Origin: Caryophanales bacterium UBA784
Lineage (GTDB): Bacteria; Bacillota_I; Bacilli_A; RFN20; CAG-288
NCBI GenBank assembly: GCA_002297045.1
Contig: DBJE01000013.1
Location: forward strand, 62,001-126,000
Direction: 5' to 3'
DNA: 64,000 nucleotides
The notes beneath the pieces were generated by a model. That model was not told the origin of the DNA and did no database searches. It worked only from the letters and a program-made list of their open reading frames with translations. The translations under genes and the position numbers were made by a program. Below, piece by piece: positions 8,746 to 18,720 of this stretch (position 1 is the first letter of the stretch; each line of letters begins with the position of its first letter).

Positions 8746-9810
8746 ATGAGGGATACACTCAGACAGGAAAAGAGTCTGACTGCCCATAACGACTTCTTCG
8801 ATGCCCGACCGGATTTTAAGGAAGGATACAACGAAGCAGAGAACACGGTCATCCGTTTAGTCAAGCCGGTGAAAAGAAATGCCAAACCTTATAAGGTTAC
8901 TGGCATTGAGGATGTGGCTAGTCAGAACAACTGGAAAGGCTGGATTTATCTTGCCCCTGTCATCGTCCTTCTTGTCGTCTTCCTCCTTTATCCTTTGATT
9001 AATACGATTGCCATTTCCTTCAGGAAGGATTACAGCCAGATTGACGGAACGAATAAGGGGTTCACTTGGGAGAACTTCGGAGCCATCTTCGGAAGGAAGC
9101 TGGAGAACGGCGGACAGGAAGTCAACTTTGTCCGCTATGCCATCCCCAATACCTTCCTGATTGTCTTTGTCACTGTGCCTCTTGCCACCTTAATTGCCCT
9201 TCTTATCTCCGTTGCCTTAAATGCCCTTCCCTTCTTTAAGAAATTCCTTCAGACCGTCTTCTTCCTTCCCTATGTCACCAATGCCATCGCCATCGGTATG
9301 GTCTTCGCCGTCATCTTCGATAGTAACGGTATTATCAACTATATCTTCAAGACGCAGACGAACTGGATTTATGGGGCAGACCGCCTTCATGCCAGGCTTC
9401 CTCTCTGCTTCTACATCATTTGGTCTTCTCTGCCTTTCAAAATCCTAATCTTCCTCTCCGGCCTTCAGAACATTGACAAACAATACTACAATGCCGCCAA
9501 AGTAGACGGGGCAAGTCCGAATAAGATTCTCTGGAAGATCACCGTCCCCCTTAGGTCTCCGCAGATTCTCTATATCATCGTCACTTCCTTTATCGGTGCC
9601 TTTAAGGAATATACTGCCATCGTCGGTCTCTTCAACGGACCTGGCACCACGAGCGGAAGCTACAACAGGTACACGATTGTCTATTACATCTATAATAATA
9701 TCGGTGACCATGTCTCCTATGCCGCTGCGGCTGCCGTCTTCCTCTTTGCCATCATCCTTGCCTTCACGGTCTTGCAGCTAGCCGTCAGCAAGAAGAAGGT
9801 CCACTATTAG
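8746..9810 (+). CDS. ABC importer permease (MalF/UgpA type)
   Basis: A 354-residue inner-membrane permease. About 65 hydrophilic N-terminal residues precede the first helix (WIYLAPVIVLLVVFLLYP), followed by about five more. The EAA loop that contacts the ATPase is NAAKVDGASPNKILWKITVP (about 245-265). ATG 8746 is chosen over one 15 bases upstream because GGGAGG ends 7 bases before it and it lies 2 bases after the ATPase stop. With the next gene it forms the membrane channel. The substrate cannot be read from the sequence; relatives carry sugars or glycerol phosphates, but the neighbours suggest nucleic-acid products. Confidence 0.9.
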   Translation: MRDTLRQEKSLTAHNDFFDARPDFKEGYNEAENTVIRLVKPVKRNAKPYKVTGIEDVASQNNWKGWIYLAPVIVLLVVFLLYPLINTIAISFRKDYSQIDGTNKGFTWENFGAIFGRKLENGGQEVNFVRYAIPNTFLIVFVTVPLATLIALLISVALNALPFFKKFLQTVFFLPYVTNAIAIGMVFAVIFDSNGIINYIFKTQTNWIYGADRLHARLPLCFYIIWSSLPFKILIFLSGLQNIDKQYYNAAKVDGASPNKILWKITVPLRSPQILYIIVTSFIGAFKEYTAIVGLFNGPGTTSGSYNRYTIVYYIYNNIGDHVSYAAAAAVFLFAIILAFTVLQLAVSKKKVHY

Positions 9811-9822
9811 AAGGAGGGAAAA

Positions 9823-10800
9823 ATGGTGAACCAAGTAAAAAAGAACTTGTACCCTGACTTCAGCCATTCGTCCGTCAAACCGGAAATCTCCCTCTCTCTG
9901 GAAGACTCCTCGGCCACGGTCGAGACGATCCGCCGCCGGCAGAAGATCGGCCATATCGCTTCTATCGTCCTTCTCTACATCGTTATCGGAGCCTTGGCCC
10001 TTCTGATGATCTTCCCCTTCTATTGGAGGATCATCACCTCGCTGAAATCCAATAGCGAGGTCATCGCCTCCAAGCAGACCTTCTATCCGACAATCATCAG
10101 GTGGTCGAACTATGTCTATGCCCTTCAGAAGTTCGATTTCTCCCAATATCTCCTCAATACGGTCGTCGTTGCCGTTTTCTCCACTCTTGGTACGTTGATT
10201 ACAACGATTCTGGCTGCCTTCGCCTTCGCCCGTCTTAACTTCAAGGGACGCGATGCCGTCTTCAGGGTCTTCCTTAGGACGAGGAGGATTCCTGGCGAAA
10301 TGATGGTCATCTCCAACTACATCACCGTTGCCTCCTTTGGCTGGACCGGCTCAGGGCAGACAAGAAGGGATGCCTATCTTGCCATGATCGTCCCCTTCTG
10401 GATCTCGGTCTTCTATATCTACCTGCTTCGGCAGAACTTCAAGCAGATTCCGAATGAGCTTTATCTCTCCGCCAAGGTCGACGGCAAATCCGATTGGGCC
10501 TTCCTCTGGAAGGTCATGGTTCCTTTGGCCCTTCCGACCATCATCTCCATCACCATTCTGAAATTCAGGGGCACCTGGAACTCCTATGTCTGGCCAAACC
10601 TTGTCACTTCGAAGGCCGACTATCGTCTTATCTCCAACGGTCTTCGCGGTTCCGCCTTCACCGATGTCGACACCGGAAGGACAAGCTATGGCTATCAGAT
10701 GGCGGCTACGGTGTTCGTTACGGTTCCGCTCTTCCTTCTCTTTGTCATCTTCCGGAAATACATCAGGCGCGGCGTCGGCCGGGCCGGTATCAAAGGCTAA
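9823..10800 (+). CDS. ABC importer permease (MalG/UgpE type)
   Basis: The second membrane subunit, 325 residues, preceded by AGGAGG (about 9811-9816) and 12 bases after the first permease. About 45 cytosolic residues precede the first helix (IVLLYIVIGALALLMIFPF). Six helices are expected. The EAA loop is AKVDGKSDWAFLWKVMVPLA near residues 214-234. It pairs with the upstream permease and the insertion-bearing ATPase. The C-terminal tail is basic (YIRRGVGRAGIKG). Confidence 0.9.
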   Translation: MVNQVKKNLYPDFSHSSVKPEISLSLEDSSATVETIRRRQKIGHIASIVLLYIVIGALALLMIFPFYWRIITSLKSNSEVIASKQTFYPTIIRWSNYVYALQKFDFSQYLLNTVVVAVFSTLGTLITTILAAFAFARLNFKGRDAVFRVFLRTRRIPGEMMVISNYITVASFGWTGSGQTRRDAYLAMIVPFWISVFYIYLLRQNFKQIPNELYLSAKVDGKSDWAFLWKVMVPLALPTIISITILKFRGTWNSYVWPNLVTSKADYRLISNGLRGSAFTDVDTGRTSYGYQMAATVFVTVPLFLLFVIFRKYIRRGVGRAGIKG

Positions 10801-10851
10801 ATCCGATTTCAAGATCAACTTAGTCATAGAAAACAAAGGAGGATTGATCTG

Positions 10852-12366
10852 ATGAAAAAGAAACTTTCTGTTCTGTTACTTCTTCCCTTACTGTTAGTCG
10901 GCTGCGGTAAGACTTCCGATAATGACTCTGCCTCTGCTCCTTCTACCCCCGATTCCAGCGCTACTGGATATGTTCCGCAGATTAAGGAGAAGACGACCAT
11001 TGAACTTTGGTCCATCACCGGACAGAATAACCAGGCCCAGCTTCAGAGCTACATCGATGAATTCAGGAAGCTTGAGCCGAATGTCACGGTCACCAACACC
11101 ATTCAGACCGGCAGGGGATATAACGAGCTGAAGGATGCCGTCGTCACGAAGCTCTCCACCGGCGATTATCCGGATAGGGTCCAGTGCTATCCTGACCATG
11201 TTGCCGAGTACATCAACTACGGCAAGGCGGTCAACCTTGATCCCTATATCAACAATGAAACCTACGGCTGGACTGAAGAGGACAAGAGCGATATTTATTC
11301 TGCCTTCATCAACGAAGGAAAGGAATATTCGATTGAAGGAACCTATTCCGTTCCTTACTGCAAATCCACCGAGGCGAGGTACTACAACAAGGGCGTCCTT
11401 GTCGGACTTGACCTTTCCTCTGTCGATAGTTCCATCAACGGCGGAAATCCTCTTTCCGAAGAGTATCTGAACAATCTGACCTGGGAAGAACTCTTTGGCA
11501 AACTCAGCCCTGCCATCATTAAGTACAATTCAGGGCTTCCGGATGATAGGAAGATCTTGAAGAGTAACGATAAATTCCACGCTGTTTTCGCCTATGATTC
11601 CGACGATAACCTCTTCATCACTCTGGCTAAGCAGTACGGTATCGGTTACACCTCTATCGGTTCTGACGGAAAGCCGAAGTTCGATTTCGGCGAAGGCGAG
11701 AACAAGACAAAGAGGATGAACTTATTGACCAAGTTCCATGAATACAAGGAAAAAGGTTACCTGATCACTAAGGGCTTGGCTGAAGGCAACTATACGAATG
11801 CTTACTTCAACACGCAGAACGTCCTCTTCTCGGTCGGTTCCACCGGCGGTTATAAGTATCAGTTCTCTTCTTCTAATCCGATGGACATCGGTGTTGCCCC
11901 TATCCCGCATGCCGAAGGCAAAGACCTTGCCATTATCAACCAGGGACCTTCTCTTACCATCCTTGACCATGATGATGAAAACCGCAAGTTAGCTTCCTGG
12001 CTCTTATACAAGACCATCACCAACAAGGAAAACTCTCTTGACTGGGCAGTCAACTCCGGCTACAGGTCTATCCGCAAGTCTGCCGTCGAATCCGAAGAAT
12101 ATCAGGAAGCCGCTTCTACCCGCGGCAAGGATGAAAAGACCATTGATAGGCTCTTAGCCCGTAACAGGACCTACTCCACTAGCGAAAAGGTCAGGAATGC
12201 CCTGTTTGTCTCCCCTGCCTTCCTTGGTTCCTCTACTGCCCGTACCCAGGTTTCCGGTATTCTCACTAATGCCCTTAATTCCGATAAAGAAGGAACTGAT
12301 TATCAGACCTATCTTAGCGGACTGTTTGATGATGCCTATAATGCCTGCTTACTTGCCGCAAAGTAG
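10852..12366 (+). CDS. Extracellular solute-binding lipoprotein 1
   Basis: A 504-residue family 1 solute-binding protein. It has a lipoprotein signal peptide (lipobox LVGC, lipidated Cys18), a Ser/Thr/Pro-rich linker to about residue 45, then the bilobal domain beginning TIELWSITGQNN. An AAAGGAGG Shine-Dalgarno precedes ATG 10852. It captures the ligand on the outer face of the membrane and delivers it to the permeases. It shares segments with the next gene (CYPDHVAEY against AYPDHVADY, and the YDSDDNLFIT region), so the two are paralogues. The ligand is unknown. Confidence 0.88.
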   Translation: MKKKLSVLLLLPLLLVGCGKTSDNDSASAPSTPDSSATGYVPQIKEKTTIELWSITGQNNQAQLQSYIDEFRKLEPNVTVTNTIQTGRGYNELKDAVVTKLSTGDYPDRVQCYPDHVAEYINYGKAVNLDPYINNETYGWTEEDKSDIYSAFINEGKEYSIEGTYSVPYCKSTEARYYNKGVLVGLDLSSVDSSINGGNPLSEEYLNNLTWEELFGKLSPAIIKYNSGLPDDRKILKSNDKFHAVFAYDSDDNLFITLAKQYGIGYTSIGSDGKPKFDFGEGENKTKRMNLLTKFHEYKEKGYLITKGLAEGNYTNAYFNTQNVLFSVGSTGGYKYQFSSSNPMDIGVAPIPHAEGKDLAIINQGPSLTILDHDDENRKLASWLLYKTITNKENSLDWAVNSGYRSIRKSAVESEEYQEAASTRGKDEKTIDRLLARNRTYSTSEKVRNALFVSPAFLGSSTARTQVSGILTNALNSDKEGTDYQTYLSGLFDDAYNACLLAAK

Positions 12367-12400
12367 AGCGGCGTCAGACAGCCTGAAAGGAGAATAAACG

Positions 12401-13840
12401 ATGAAACAGAAAATCAAGGTTCTTGCCCTTCTTCCCATCCTTTTGGGTACGATGGTTTCCTGCGGCAAGAAAGATAACTCTTCTTCAATCACTATTGATA
12501 GGTGGCACACTTCCGGTTCCGGTTTGGATGAAGCCTTCCAGAAAGCAGCCAATCAATTTTCCGAATTGGTTAAGGAACACGAAGGTGTGGATGTTACCAT
12601 CAAGGGTTCCTATCAGGGCAACTATGATGATATCCATAATAAAATCGTAAAAGGGTTTGCGACTGGCGACTTTCCGACTATCGCCGTTGCCTACCCTGAC
12701 CATGTCGCCGATTACCTTGCCGCTGAGAGCACTCCTGGACAGTATGTCGTCGATAGGTCTTCTCTTGCTTCTGATTCTCAGATTGGGTTTGGCAAGGAAG
12801 ACTATATCGGCGATGGTGAGGCAAGTGACTTTGTCCCTGCCTTCTATGACGAAGGAAAGCACTATATCCGTGAGGGAAGGTACTCCCTTCCTCTGCTTAA
12901 GTCGACGGAAGTTCTTTTCTACAACAAGGAACTCACTGCAAATCTGCTTAACCAGTACAACAAGGATGAGAACCTTAACAGGGACACCGACCAGCTTAGT
13001 TCCTTCAGGGATAATCTTACCTATGACAGCTTTAGGGATTTCTGCCGGTATATCGCCGAGAACATAAAGAAAGGTACCTATCAAGACAAGGCCGGTGATT
13101 CTCTGAAGTATCCCTTCTACTACGATTCCGACGACAATTTCTTCATCACCCAGTGCTACCAGAGAAATATTCCCTTCACTTCAATCAACGACGGAAAAGG
13201 AAGCGTTGATTTCAACAACGAACAGGCTAAGAAGAGGGTGAGTGACCTTAAGGACGACTATGATAAAGGCGTGTTCCGGACCAAAGGGACGAATGAGAAC
13301 AAGTACGGTTCTGATTTGTTTAAGACCGGAGAGGTTCTCTTTGATATTGGATCTTCTGGTGGCTCAGGCTATAACATCCCGGCCGGAGACGGCTTCACTG
13401 TCGGTGTCGCAAGAGCCCCTTACGCCAATGACAATCCTCTCTATATCACCCAGGGCATTACTCTTACCCTTCTTAAGACAAAGGATGACAAAGACGGAAG
13501 GAAGGTCAAGTATGCATGGAAGTTCCTTAAGTATCTTACTTCCACCGATGTCAATCTTTCTTTGGCCCTTTATTCTTCCCAGGGGTATTCCCCTGTCCGT
13601 ACTTCCTGCTATGAGACGGAAGAATATCAGACTTACTGTGAAGAGGGTGAGACACTTGGGGAAGTGCAGAAAGTCATCAAGGACAAAATTTCCGGCCATT
13701 ATCTGACTACCCCCTCCTTTAAGGGATCGGCTAAGATCCGTGACGAAGTCGGTGGACTTATGGTTCAGGCCTTATCTGGCAAGAAAACTGTCGAAAAGGC
13801 TTTTGAAGATGCCGAGAACCAGGCTAGATTAGCGAGGTAG
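12401..13840 (+). CDS. Extracellular solute-binding lipoprotein 2
   Basis: A 479-residue paralogue of the preceding binding protein with lipobox MVSC (Cys21), GAAAGGAG upstream and a family 1 solute-binding fold starting at SSITIDRWHTSGSG. Shared segments include PDHVADYLA and YYDSDDNFFITQ. Two binding proteins feeding one permease pair usually widen ligand range, here by inference. The nuclease gene begins 2 bases after its stop, so translation is probably coupled. Confidence 0.87.
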   Translation: MKQKIKVLALLPILLGTMVSCGKKDNSSSITIDRWHTSGSGLDEAFQKAANQFSELVKEHEGVDVTIKGSYQGNYDDIHNKIVKGFATGDFPTIAVAYPDHVADYLAAESTPGQYVVDRSSLASDSQIGFGKEDYIGDGEASDFVPAFYDEGKHYIREGRYSLPLLKSTEVLFYNKELTANLLNQYNKDENLNRDTDQLSSFRDNLTYDSFRDFCRYIAENIKKGTYQDKAGDSLKYPFYYDSDDNFFITQCYQRNIPFTSINDGKGSVDFNNEQAKKRVSDLKDDYDKGVFRTKGTNENKYGSDLFKTGEVLFDIGSSGGSGYNIPAGDGFTVGVARAPYANDNPLYITQGITLTLLKTKDDKDGRKVKYAWKFLKYLTSTDVNLSLALYSSQGYSPVRTSCYETEEYQTYCEEGETLGEVQKVIKDKISGHYLTTPSFKGSAKIRDEVGGLMVQALSGKKTVEKAFEDAENQARLAR

Positions 13841-13842
13841 TT

Positions 13843-15267
13843 ATGAAGAAAAGATTCTTATTGATTCTCCTTCCCTTCCTTCTTAATCCTCTTGTCTCCT
13901 GCAAGAAAGGACCAGTGGCTTCCGGTTCGTCCGGCGAGGTCGATGTGCCGAAAGTCGACTATGCGGCCGAAGTCCCTTTAAGGCGTGAATATCAGGGAAA
14001 GTCTTTCCTGACCGACGGAATCGAGCAGGTTACCTTGAAGACGGCCATCGACGGAGATACTGCCCATTTCTATCTTCAGGACAAGAAGACGACCATCAAG
14101 GCACGGTTCTTTGGCATCGATACCCCTGAATCCACCGGAAAGATCCAGCCTTATGGTAAGGGGGCAAGCAACTTCACGAAGGAAAAACTTACTAAAGCAA
14201 ATAAAGATGGCACAATCGTCATTTCTTCTGACTCTCTGACCGACGGCGCCCCCCAGGTTGACTCGACCGGCAGCCGGTATGTCTGCTGCGTCTGGATCAA
14301 TACCACGAAGAAGAATGCTTCGATTGAAGAGAGGGAGAGGCTTAACCTTCTCCTTGTTCAGGAAGGCTGGTCGAACGTCAAAAACGTTGCCAATTTAGGC
14401 AGCGAAATTTCCAAGGTGTTTTACGATGCCGAAAGCCAGGCCCGCAAGCTGAAACTGAATCTCTTCTCCGGCGAGGATGACCCTCTCTTCAACTACGGAG
14501 CCTACGAAGACGTTTCCCTTCTTGACATCAAGAAGGAAATCGAAGCCTGTCTGAAAGATCCAAGCCGGGAGAATTCCTTTGCCGGAAAGAACGTCCGGTT
14601 CACCGCCACCGTCACCGGATATGCAAACAACACTTTGTATTTGACTGAATACTTCTCCAAGGAAGACGGCGGACGTTACGATTATGGCGAATACGCCGGA
14701 ATCAACTTCTTTACCGGAAGGAATGCCATTTCAAGCAAGTATACGACCACCGGTGCCTATCTTCAGGTCTGTGGCGTTGCCACCGACAGCGACACCTTCG
14801 GTTTCCAGTGCTCTGGCGGAAGCTTCCCTGTCATTTCCAAAAGCGAGGATGATGCCAAGGTTATCATCAAAGCCGAGGACAATAATGATCCGAGCGATAT
14901 CGAGCATTATCCTTATGTTTTTGAAAAGTCGACCAATCAGATCGAAGACGACAGGAAGAAGGGAAGCTGTGAGTACCTTTACTCCTTAGTCGATGTCGAA
15001 GATGAGGTACAGGTTACCGGCGGATATAAAGGAGACAGCGGAGATATCACTCTCTATGTCTCGAATCTTACCGGTACTGCTCTTTCCTATTCTGTCTACC
15101 TTCCCTTTGTCTACAAGAATTCCGCTGAATCCACCTATGATAAGGTGGATGACTTTGTCGGCAAGAAGTTCAAGGCCAAAGGAATCTATTCCTACCATCA
15201 GTCTTCCAATAAAATTTCCTATCAGGTTGTCTGCCGTAACGCCAAAGACCTTGTGGAGGTCAGCTAA
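13843..15267 (+). CDS. Surface thermonuclease (SNase) lipoprotein with C-terminal OB-like domains
   Basis: A 474-residue lipoprotein (lipobox LVSC, Cys20). Residues about 62-185 are a staphylococcal-nuclease domain, which cuts DNA and RNA with Ca2+. The metal-site IDGDT (69-73) is present, as are ARFFGIDTPES with the equivalents of catalytic Arg35 and Glu43 (R88, E96), and GSRYVCCVW with the equivalent of Arg87 (R145). The rest, with VRFTATVTGYANNTLYL and FVGKKFKAKGIYSYH, looks like one or two OB-fold domains, as in YhcR-type nucleases. Sitting inside the ABC operon just after two binding proteins, it could supply oligonucleotides for uptake. Confidence 0.85.
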   Translation: MKKRFLLILLPFLLNPLVSCKKGPVASGSSGEVDVPKVDYAAEVPLRREYQGKSFLTDGIEQVTLKTAIDGDTAHFYLQDKKTTIKARFFGIDTPESTGKIQPYGKGASNFTKEKLTKANKDGTIVISSDSLTDGAPQVDSTGSRYVCCVWINTTKKNASIEERERLNLLLVQEGWSNVKNVANLGSEISKVFYDAESQARKLKLNLFSGEDDPLFNYGAYEDVSLLDIKKEIEACLKDPSRENSFAGKNVRFTATVTGYANNTLYLTEYFSKEDGGRYDYGEYAGINFFTGRNAISSKYTTTGAYLQVCGVATDSDTFGFQCSGGSFPVISKSEDDAKVIIKAEDNNDPSDIEHYPYVFEKSTNQIEDDRKKGSCEYLYSLVDVEDEVQVTGGYKGDSGDITLYVSNLTGTALSYSVYLPFVYKNSAESTYDKVDDFVGKKFKAKGIYSYHQSSNKISYQVVCRNAKDLVEVS

Positions 15268-15268
15268 G

Positions 15269-15742
15269 ATGTACTGTGCCCACTGCGGAAAGAGAATCGA
15301 CGAAGGAAAGAGGGAAAGAACGCGTTCTTCCCTCTCCCTCTCCGATAAGACCGACGAGAAGACTGAAATTCAGTATGTCTGTCCGCGCTGCGGACACCTC
15401 ATCCACCGCCATCTGGATAAGAAGGAAATCAAGACCCTCTCTGCCGCAAGCCATGCCGAAATCCAGGTCGGACGGAATCAGTTTGCCTACGGAAGGTCGT
15501 TTGCTTCCGTAGGATCGATTCTCCTTATTCTAGCCATTGTCTTCTTCCTTCTCGCCCGTAAGCCTGCACAGAACTTCAAGCTTGTCGTCACCTGTCCGGA
15601 ATTCTCCGTTTCCAGGGTCTGCTTCGCTTTTGCTGCCGTCCTTCTTTCTCTCGGAATTGTCCTTGCTCTCCTTGGTTTTTGGAAGAAGAAGGATTATGAG
15701 CACCTCCTCAAAGACATCAACGATGATGTGTTCCATCAGTAG
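15269..15742 (+). CDS. Zinc-ribbon membrane protein
   Basis: A 157-residue protein, start set by GGAGGT at 15255-15260 and ATG 15269 directly after the nuclease stop. The N-terminus has a zinc ribbon made of CAHCG (residues 3-7) and CPRCGH near 47-52. Two membrane helices follow (about 76-95 and 109-135), and the C-terminus is charged. Small zinc-ribbon membrane proteins are common in Bacilli and their roles are mostly unknown. Its place in the operon suggests an accessory role for the surface machinery, but nothing in the sequence says which. Confidence 0.7.
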   Translation: MYCAHCGKRIDEGKRERTRSSLSLSDKTDEKTEIQYVCPRCGHLIHRHLDKKEIKTLSAASHAEIQVGRNQFAYGRSFASVGSILLILAIVFFLLARKPAQNFKLVVTCPEFSVSRVCFAFAAVLLSLGIVLALLGFWKKKDYEHLLKDINDDVFHQ

Positions 15743-15789
15743 ATGTTTCTAAACTTTTTCAGATAACGCACATGAAAGGGAGGTTAATT

Positions 15790-18699
15790 ATGAAAAAGAA
15801 ATTCCTAGTAAGTCTTCTTACTTTAGCTGCCTCGATTTCGCTTGCCGCCTGCAAGACGAATCCTTCTACTTCTGGCACAACGGAGACTCCGTCTGCCGAT
15901 AAGGAAGAGCTTAAGCTCGATAAGCTCCAGATTGCCAATAAGGATGCCTTCCAAGGATTTGTTTATGCCGGAGACGATGATATCCGACTCGATCTTTCTG
16001 TTGACGAGGGAAAGAATGCCACTGCATTAGTCAATTCCAAGGATATCAAGGTCACTTCCTCCAATACAAAGGTGGCCTCTGTCGTCGGTCTTGGCGTCTT
16101 CCCCATCGGTGTCGGTGAAGTGACCATCACCGTTAGCGGCGGAGGGAAGAGGGATAGCGTCTCTTTCTATGTCGGAAACAAGACCGGACTTGTCCCGGAG
16201 GATACCGAAGTCGGGGTCAAGCAGGAGAGGAAGATTGCCGTCGACTCCGAAAAGAACTCCACTAAGGTTACTGATTATGACTGGACTTCCTCCGATACCA
16301 CCATTGCCACCATCAAAGACGGTGTCGTCACTGGTGTCAAGGAAGGAAATGTCGTCATCAAGGCTGTCTTAAAGTCCAACGCTAAGGAAGGCGCAAGTAT
16401 TTCCATTAAGGTCGCCACGACTGTTTCTCAGCCTGTGAATATTAACACAATAACTAAGGCGACTAGTGGTGATGTCACTGTCCGGGGCGAAATCATTGCC
16501 AAAGCTTCGAAATTCTTCATCATCGCCGATGAAACGGCGGCGATTGAAGTCTATACTTCTACCGACTACAATGTCGGAGACGTCGTCAAGGTAACCGGAA
16601 AAGTTGTTGCCTATGCAAAGGTCCTTGAGTTTAGCGGAACCATTACAATCGTCAAAGTCGGCTATAAGGTGACGACTCCGTTTGGAAAGGAACCGACTGA
16701 GCTTACTGCCTCTAGGGCCGATAGTCTTGCCAAGGCAAACGATGACGGTTCTAAGAGCAAGGACTATAGGAAGACTTATAAGTGGTCTGCAACGGCCAGC
16801 AAGGATGGTAAGTATACCTGCTTTAATCTTGATGGCTCATCTATTCTGCTTGAACCGAGCAATGATTCTGACTTTGATATTACAATCGGCAACTATTATG
16901 CTGTCGAAGGCATCTGGATCGGAAGCAAATCGAATTACTATGCTCAGTTCTTTATGACGAAAGTCGAAGAGACCGTTCCTCCTAAGACCATCGTCCGTAC
17001 TTCCGCCTCTGCTTTGACTGTCGACGTCGGAAATACCCGTCAGCTCTCCGCTACCTATATCCTCTCTAAGGCCGATGCGGATAAGAACGTCAACTCTGTC
17101 ACCTGGGAGAGCGCAGATCCGACTATTGCCACGGTTTCCGAAAGCGGATTAGTTACTGCCGTCAAGGAAGGCAGTGTCAAGATTAAGGCGATTGTCGGTG
17201 AGACGACCGTCGAAGTCGCGGTTAAGGTTGTTGCTGCCCATGAGGTCAAGAAGATTAATCAGCTTAGCGTTGCTAAGGAAGCGGTCCGGGTCAAAGCGGT
17301 TGTCACCTCGGTGAGCAAAAAAGGCGCCATTCTCTCCGATGAGACCGGAAATATCTATGCTGAATACGCAACGAAGAAGGGAACTGTAGCTCCTAGCCTT
17401 AAGGCAAATGACTTTGTTGAGGTCATTGCTGACCTGAGTGTCCATAAAGGCATTACTTCCTTCTATAAGCTAACTGCCGAGCAGGTCTTTGTCTTTGACG
17501 CTACAGCGACGGATAAGCCGACCATTCCTGCAAGGAAGGCGGAAGCTCTCACGAAGGAAATTGCCAATGGCTTTGTCCAGGAAAAACCGGACGACCAAAA
17601 AAATACTTCCGCAAATCCGACCACGGTGGATAAGGTCAAGCTCTATACCTGGACAACAACCGTTACCACCGATAGCCGCGAAAACCTTGTCCTTGGCTTA
17701 GATGGTGCCGAAGCCTCCGATGCGAAGAACGTTGCCTATACCTCTATTCCGACTCTTGAAAAGGGAAGCCGTTATTCTGTCACCGGCTTCTTCATCGGCT
17801 ATGACTGGGGATGGAGTGCAAATAAGTTCTTCATTACTTCGGTTTCCGAAATCAAGCAGAACCGGATTAAATTTGCCGATGGCGACTATTTTGAGACTGG
17901 TGTCGATCTTGTCCTTGGAACTGATGCACGGGAACTGAAATATATCTATACTGTCTCTGATGCCGATTCTGCCAACTTAGTCGGAACCGATTATCCGGAC
18001 ATGGTTTCCTTCACTTCTTCGCATGAAAACATCGTTAAGGCCGAAAAGACTACCACTGAGCCGGATACTGCCGGAAATGCAGATCGTAGGCTTAAGCTCA
18101 CTCCTGTGGCGGAAGGAACCGCAAAGGTCACTGCCAAGATTACTAAACCCGCCAAAGGAAGCGAAGCCGCAAAGGTTCTCTTTGAAAAGGATATCACCAT
18201 CAATGTCGTTCTTCCTGATTCCTATGCAAAGGTATCTTCTGCCTCTGACCTTAAAGCCAGCGACGAAGTCGTGCTCACCTTCTCCAATGGTGGAAAGACC
18301 TATGCATTAGCTGCCGAGACCTATAATTCCTACTATCTCAAGGCAGTTGAAGTTAACCTTTCGGAAGACGGTACGCTCTCTTCACTCTCCCTTAACGGAG
18401 GTTCCGTCCTGACTTTGGAAGCCGGAAGTGAAGCAGACTCCTACTACTTCCATGCTGACAATGGAAAGTACCTTAGCTCGGCTAAGAGCGGTGACCATTA
18501 CAATGCGGTGGTCAGTGCTTCTAAGGATGCCGGCTCTCTCTTCAAAGTCGCCTATAATCAGGGTGTTCTTTCTGTCAGGAATTCTTCCACCGGTGTCTAC
18601 ATTTCTGGTACTATGTACTATGGCACTCCGGAATTCCAAGGCGATGGTGACAATTCCACCAGTGCCAACTATCCTCTCTCCTTCTATAAGAAGAAGTAA
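15790..18699 (+). CDS. Large Ig-like / OB-fold surface lipoprotein
   Basis: A 969-residue lipoprotein (lipobox LAAC, Cys21). ATG 15790 follows GGGAGG at a good distance; ATG 15772 lies upstream of that site. Two bacterial Ig-like (BIG2) domains end in GVVTGVKEGNVVIKA and GLVTAVKEGSVKIKA. Two OB-fold-like modules contain IIADETAAIEVYTS and ILSDETGNIYAEYA. Other repeats share a KVKLYTWTTTV/KTYKWSATAS segment. The last 150 residues look like a beta-rich ligand-binding module. The protein is anchored outside the cell and probably binds a polymer. It is the last gene of the operon before a strong terminator. Confidence 0.78.
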   Translation: MKKKFLVSLLTLAASISLAACKTNPSTSGTTETPSADKEELKLDKLQIANKDAFQGFVYAGDDDIRLDLSVDEGKNATALVNSKDIKVTSSNTKVASVVGLGVFPIGVGEVTITVSGGGKRDSVSFYVGNKTGLVPEDTEVGVKQERKIAVDSEKNSTKVTDYDWTSSDTTIATIKDGVVTGVKEGNVVIKAVLKSNAKEGASISIKVATTVSQPVNINTITKATSGDVTVRGEIIAKASKFFIIADETAAIEVYTSTDYNVGDVVKVTGKVVAYAKVLEFSGTITIVKVGYKVTTPFGKEPTELTASRADSLAKANDDGSKSKDYRKTYKWSATASKDGKYTCFNLDGSSILLEPSNDSDFDITIGNYYAVEGIWIGSKSNYYAQFFMTKVEETVPPKTIVRTSASALTVDVGNTRQLSATYILSKADADKNVNSVTWESADPTIATVSESGLVTAVKEGSVKIKAIVGETTVEVAVKVVAAHEVKKINQLSVAKEAVRVKAVVTSVSKKGAILSDETGNIYAEYATKKGTVAPSLKANDFVEVIADLSVHKGITSFYKLTAEQVFVFDATATDKPTIPARKAEALTKEIANGFVQEKPDDQKNTSANPTTVDKVKLYTWTTTVTTDSRENLVLGLDGAEASDAKNVAYTSIPTLEKGSRYSVTGFFIGYDWGWSANKFFITSVSEIKQNRIKFADGDYFETGVDLVLGTDARELKYIYTVSDADSANLVGTDYPDMVSFTSSHENIVKAEKTTTEPDTAGNADRRLKLTPVAEGTAKVTAKITKPAKGSEAAKVLFEKDITINVVLPDSYAKVSSASDLKASDEVVLTFSNGGKTYALAAETYNSYYLKAVEVNLSEDGTLSSLSLNGGSVLTLEAGSEADSYYFHADNGKYLSSAKSGDHYNAVVSASKDAGSLFKVAYNQGVLSVRNSSTGVYISGTMYYGTPEFQGDGDNSTSANYPLSFYKKK

Positions 18700-18720
18700 A
18701 TCTTTCTAAGTTTTTCTTAA

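Noticed and set aside
6791..10800. Firm annotation as a glycerol-3-phosphate or maltose transporter
   Set aside because: Family resemblance alone does not fix the substrate, and the nuclease and OB-fold neighbours point elsewhere.
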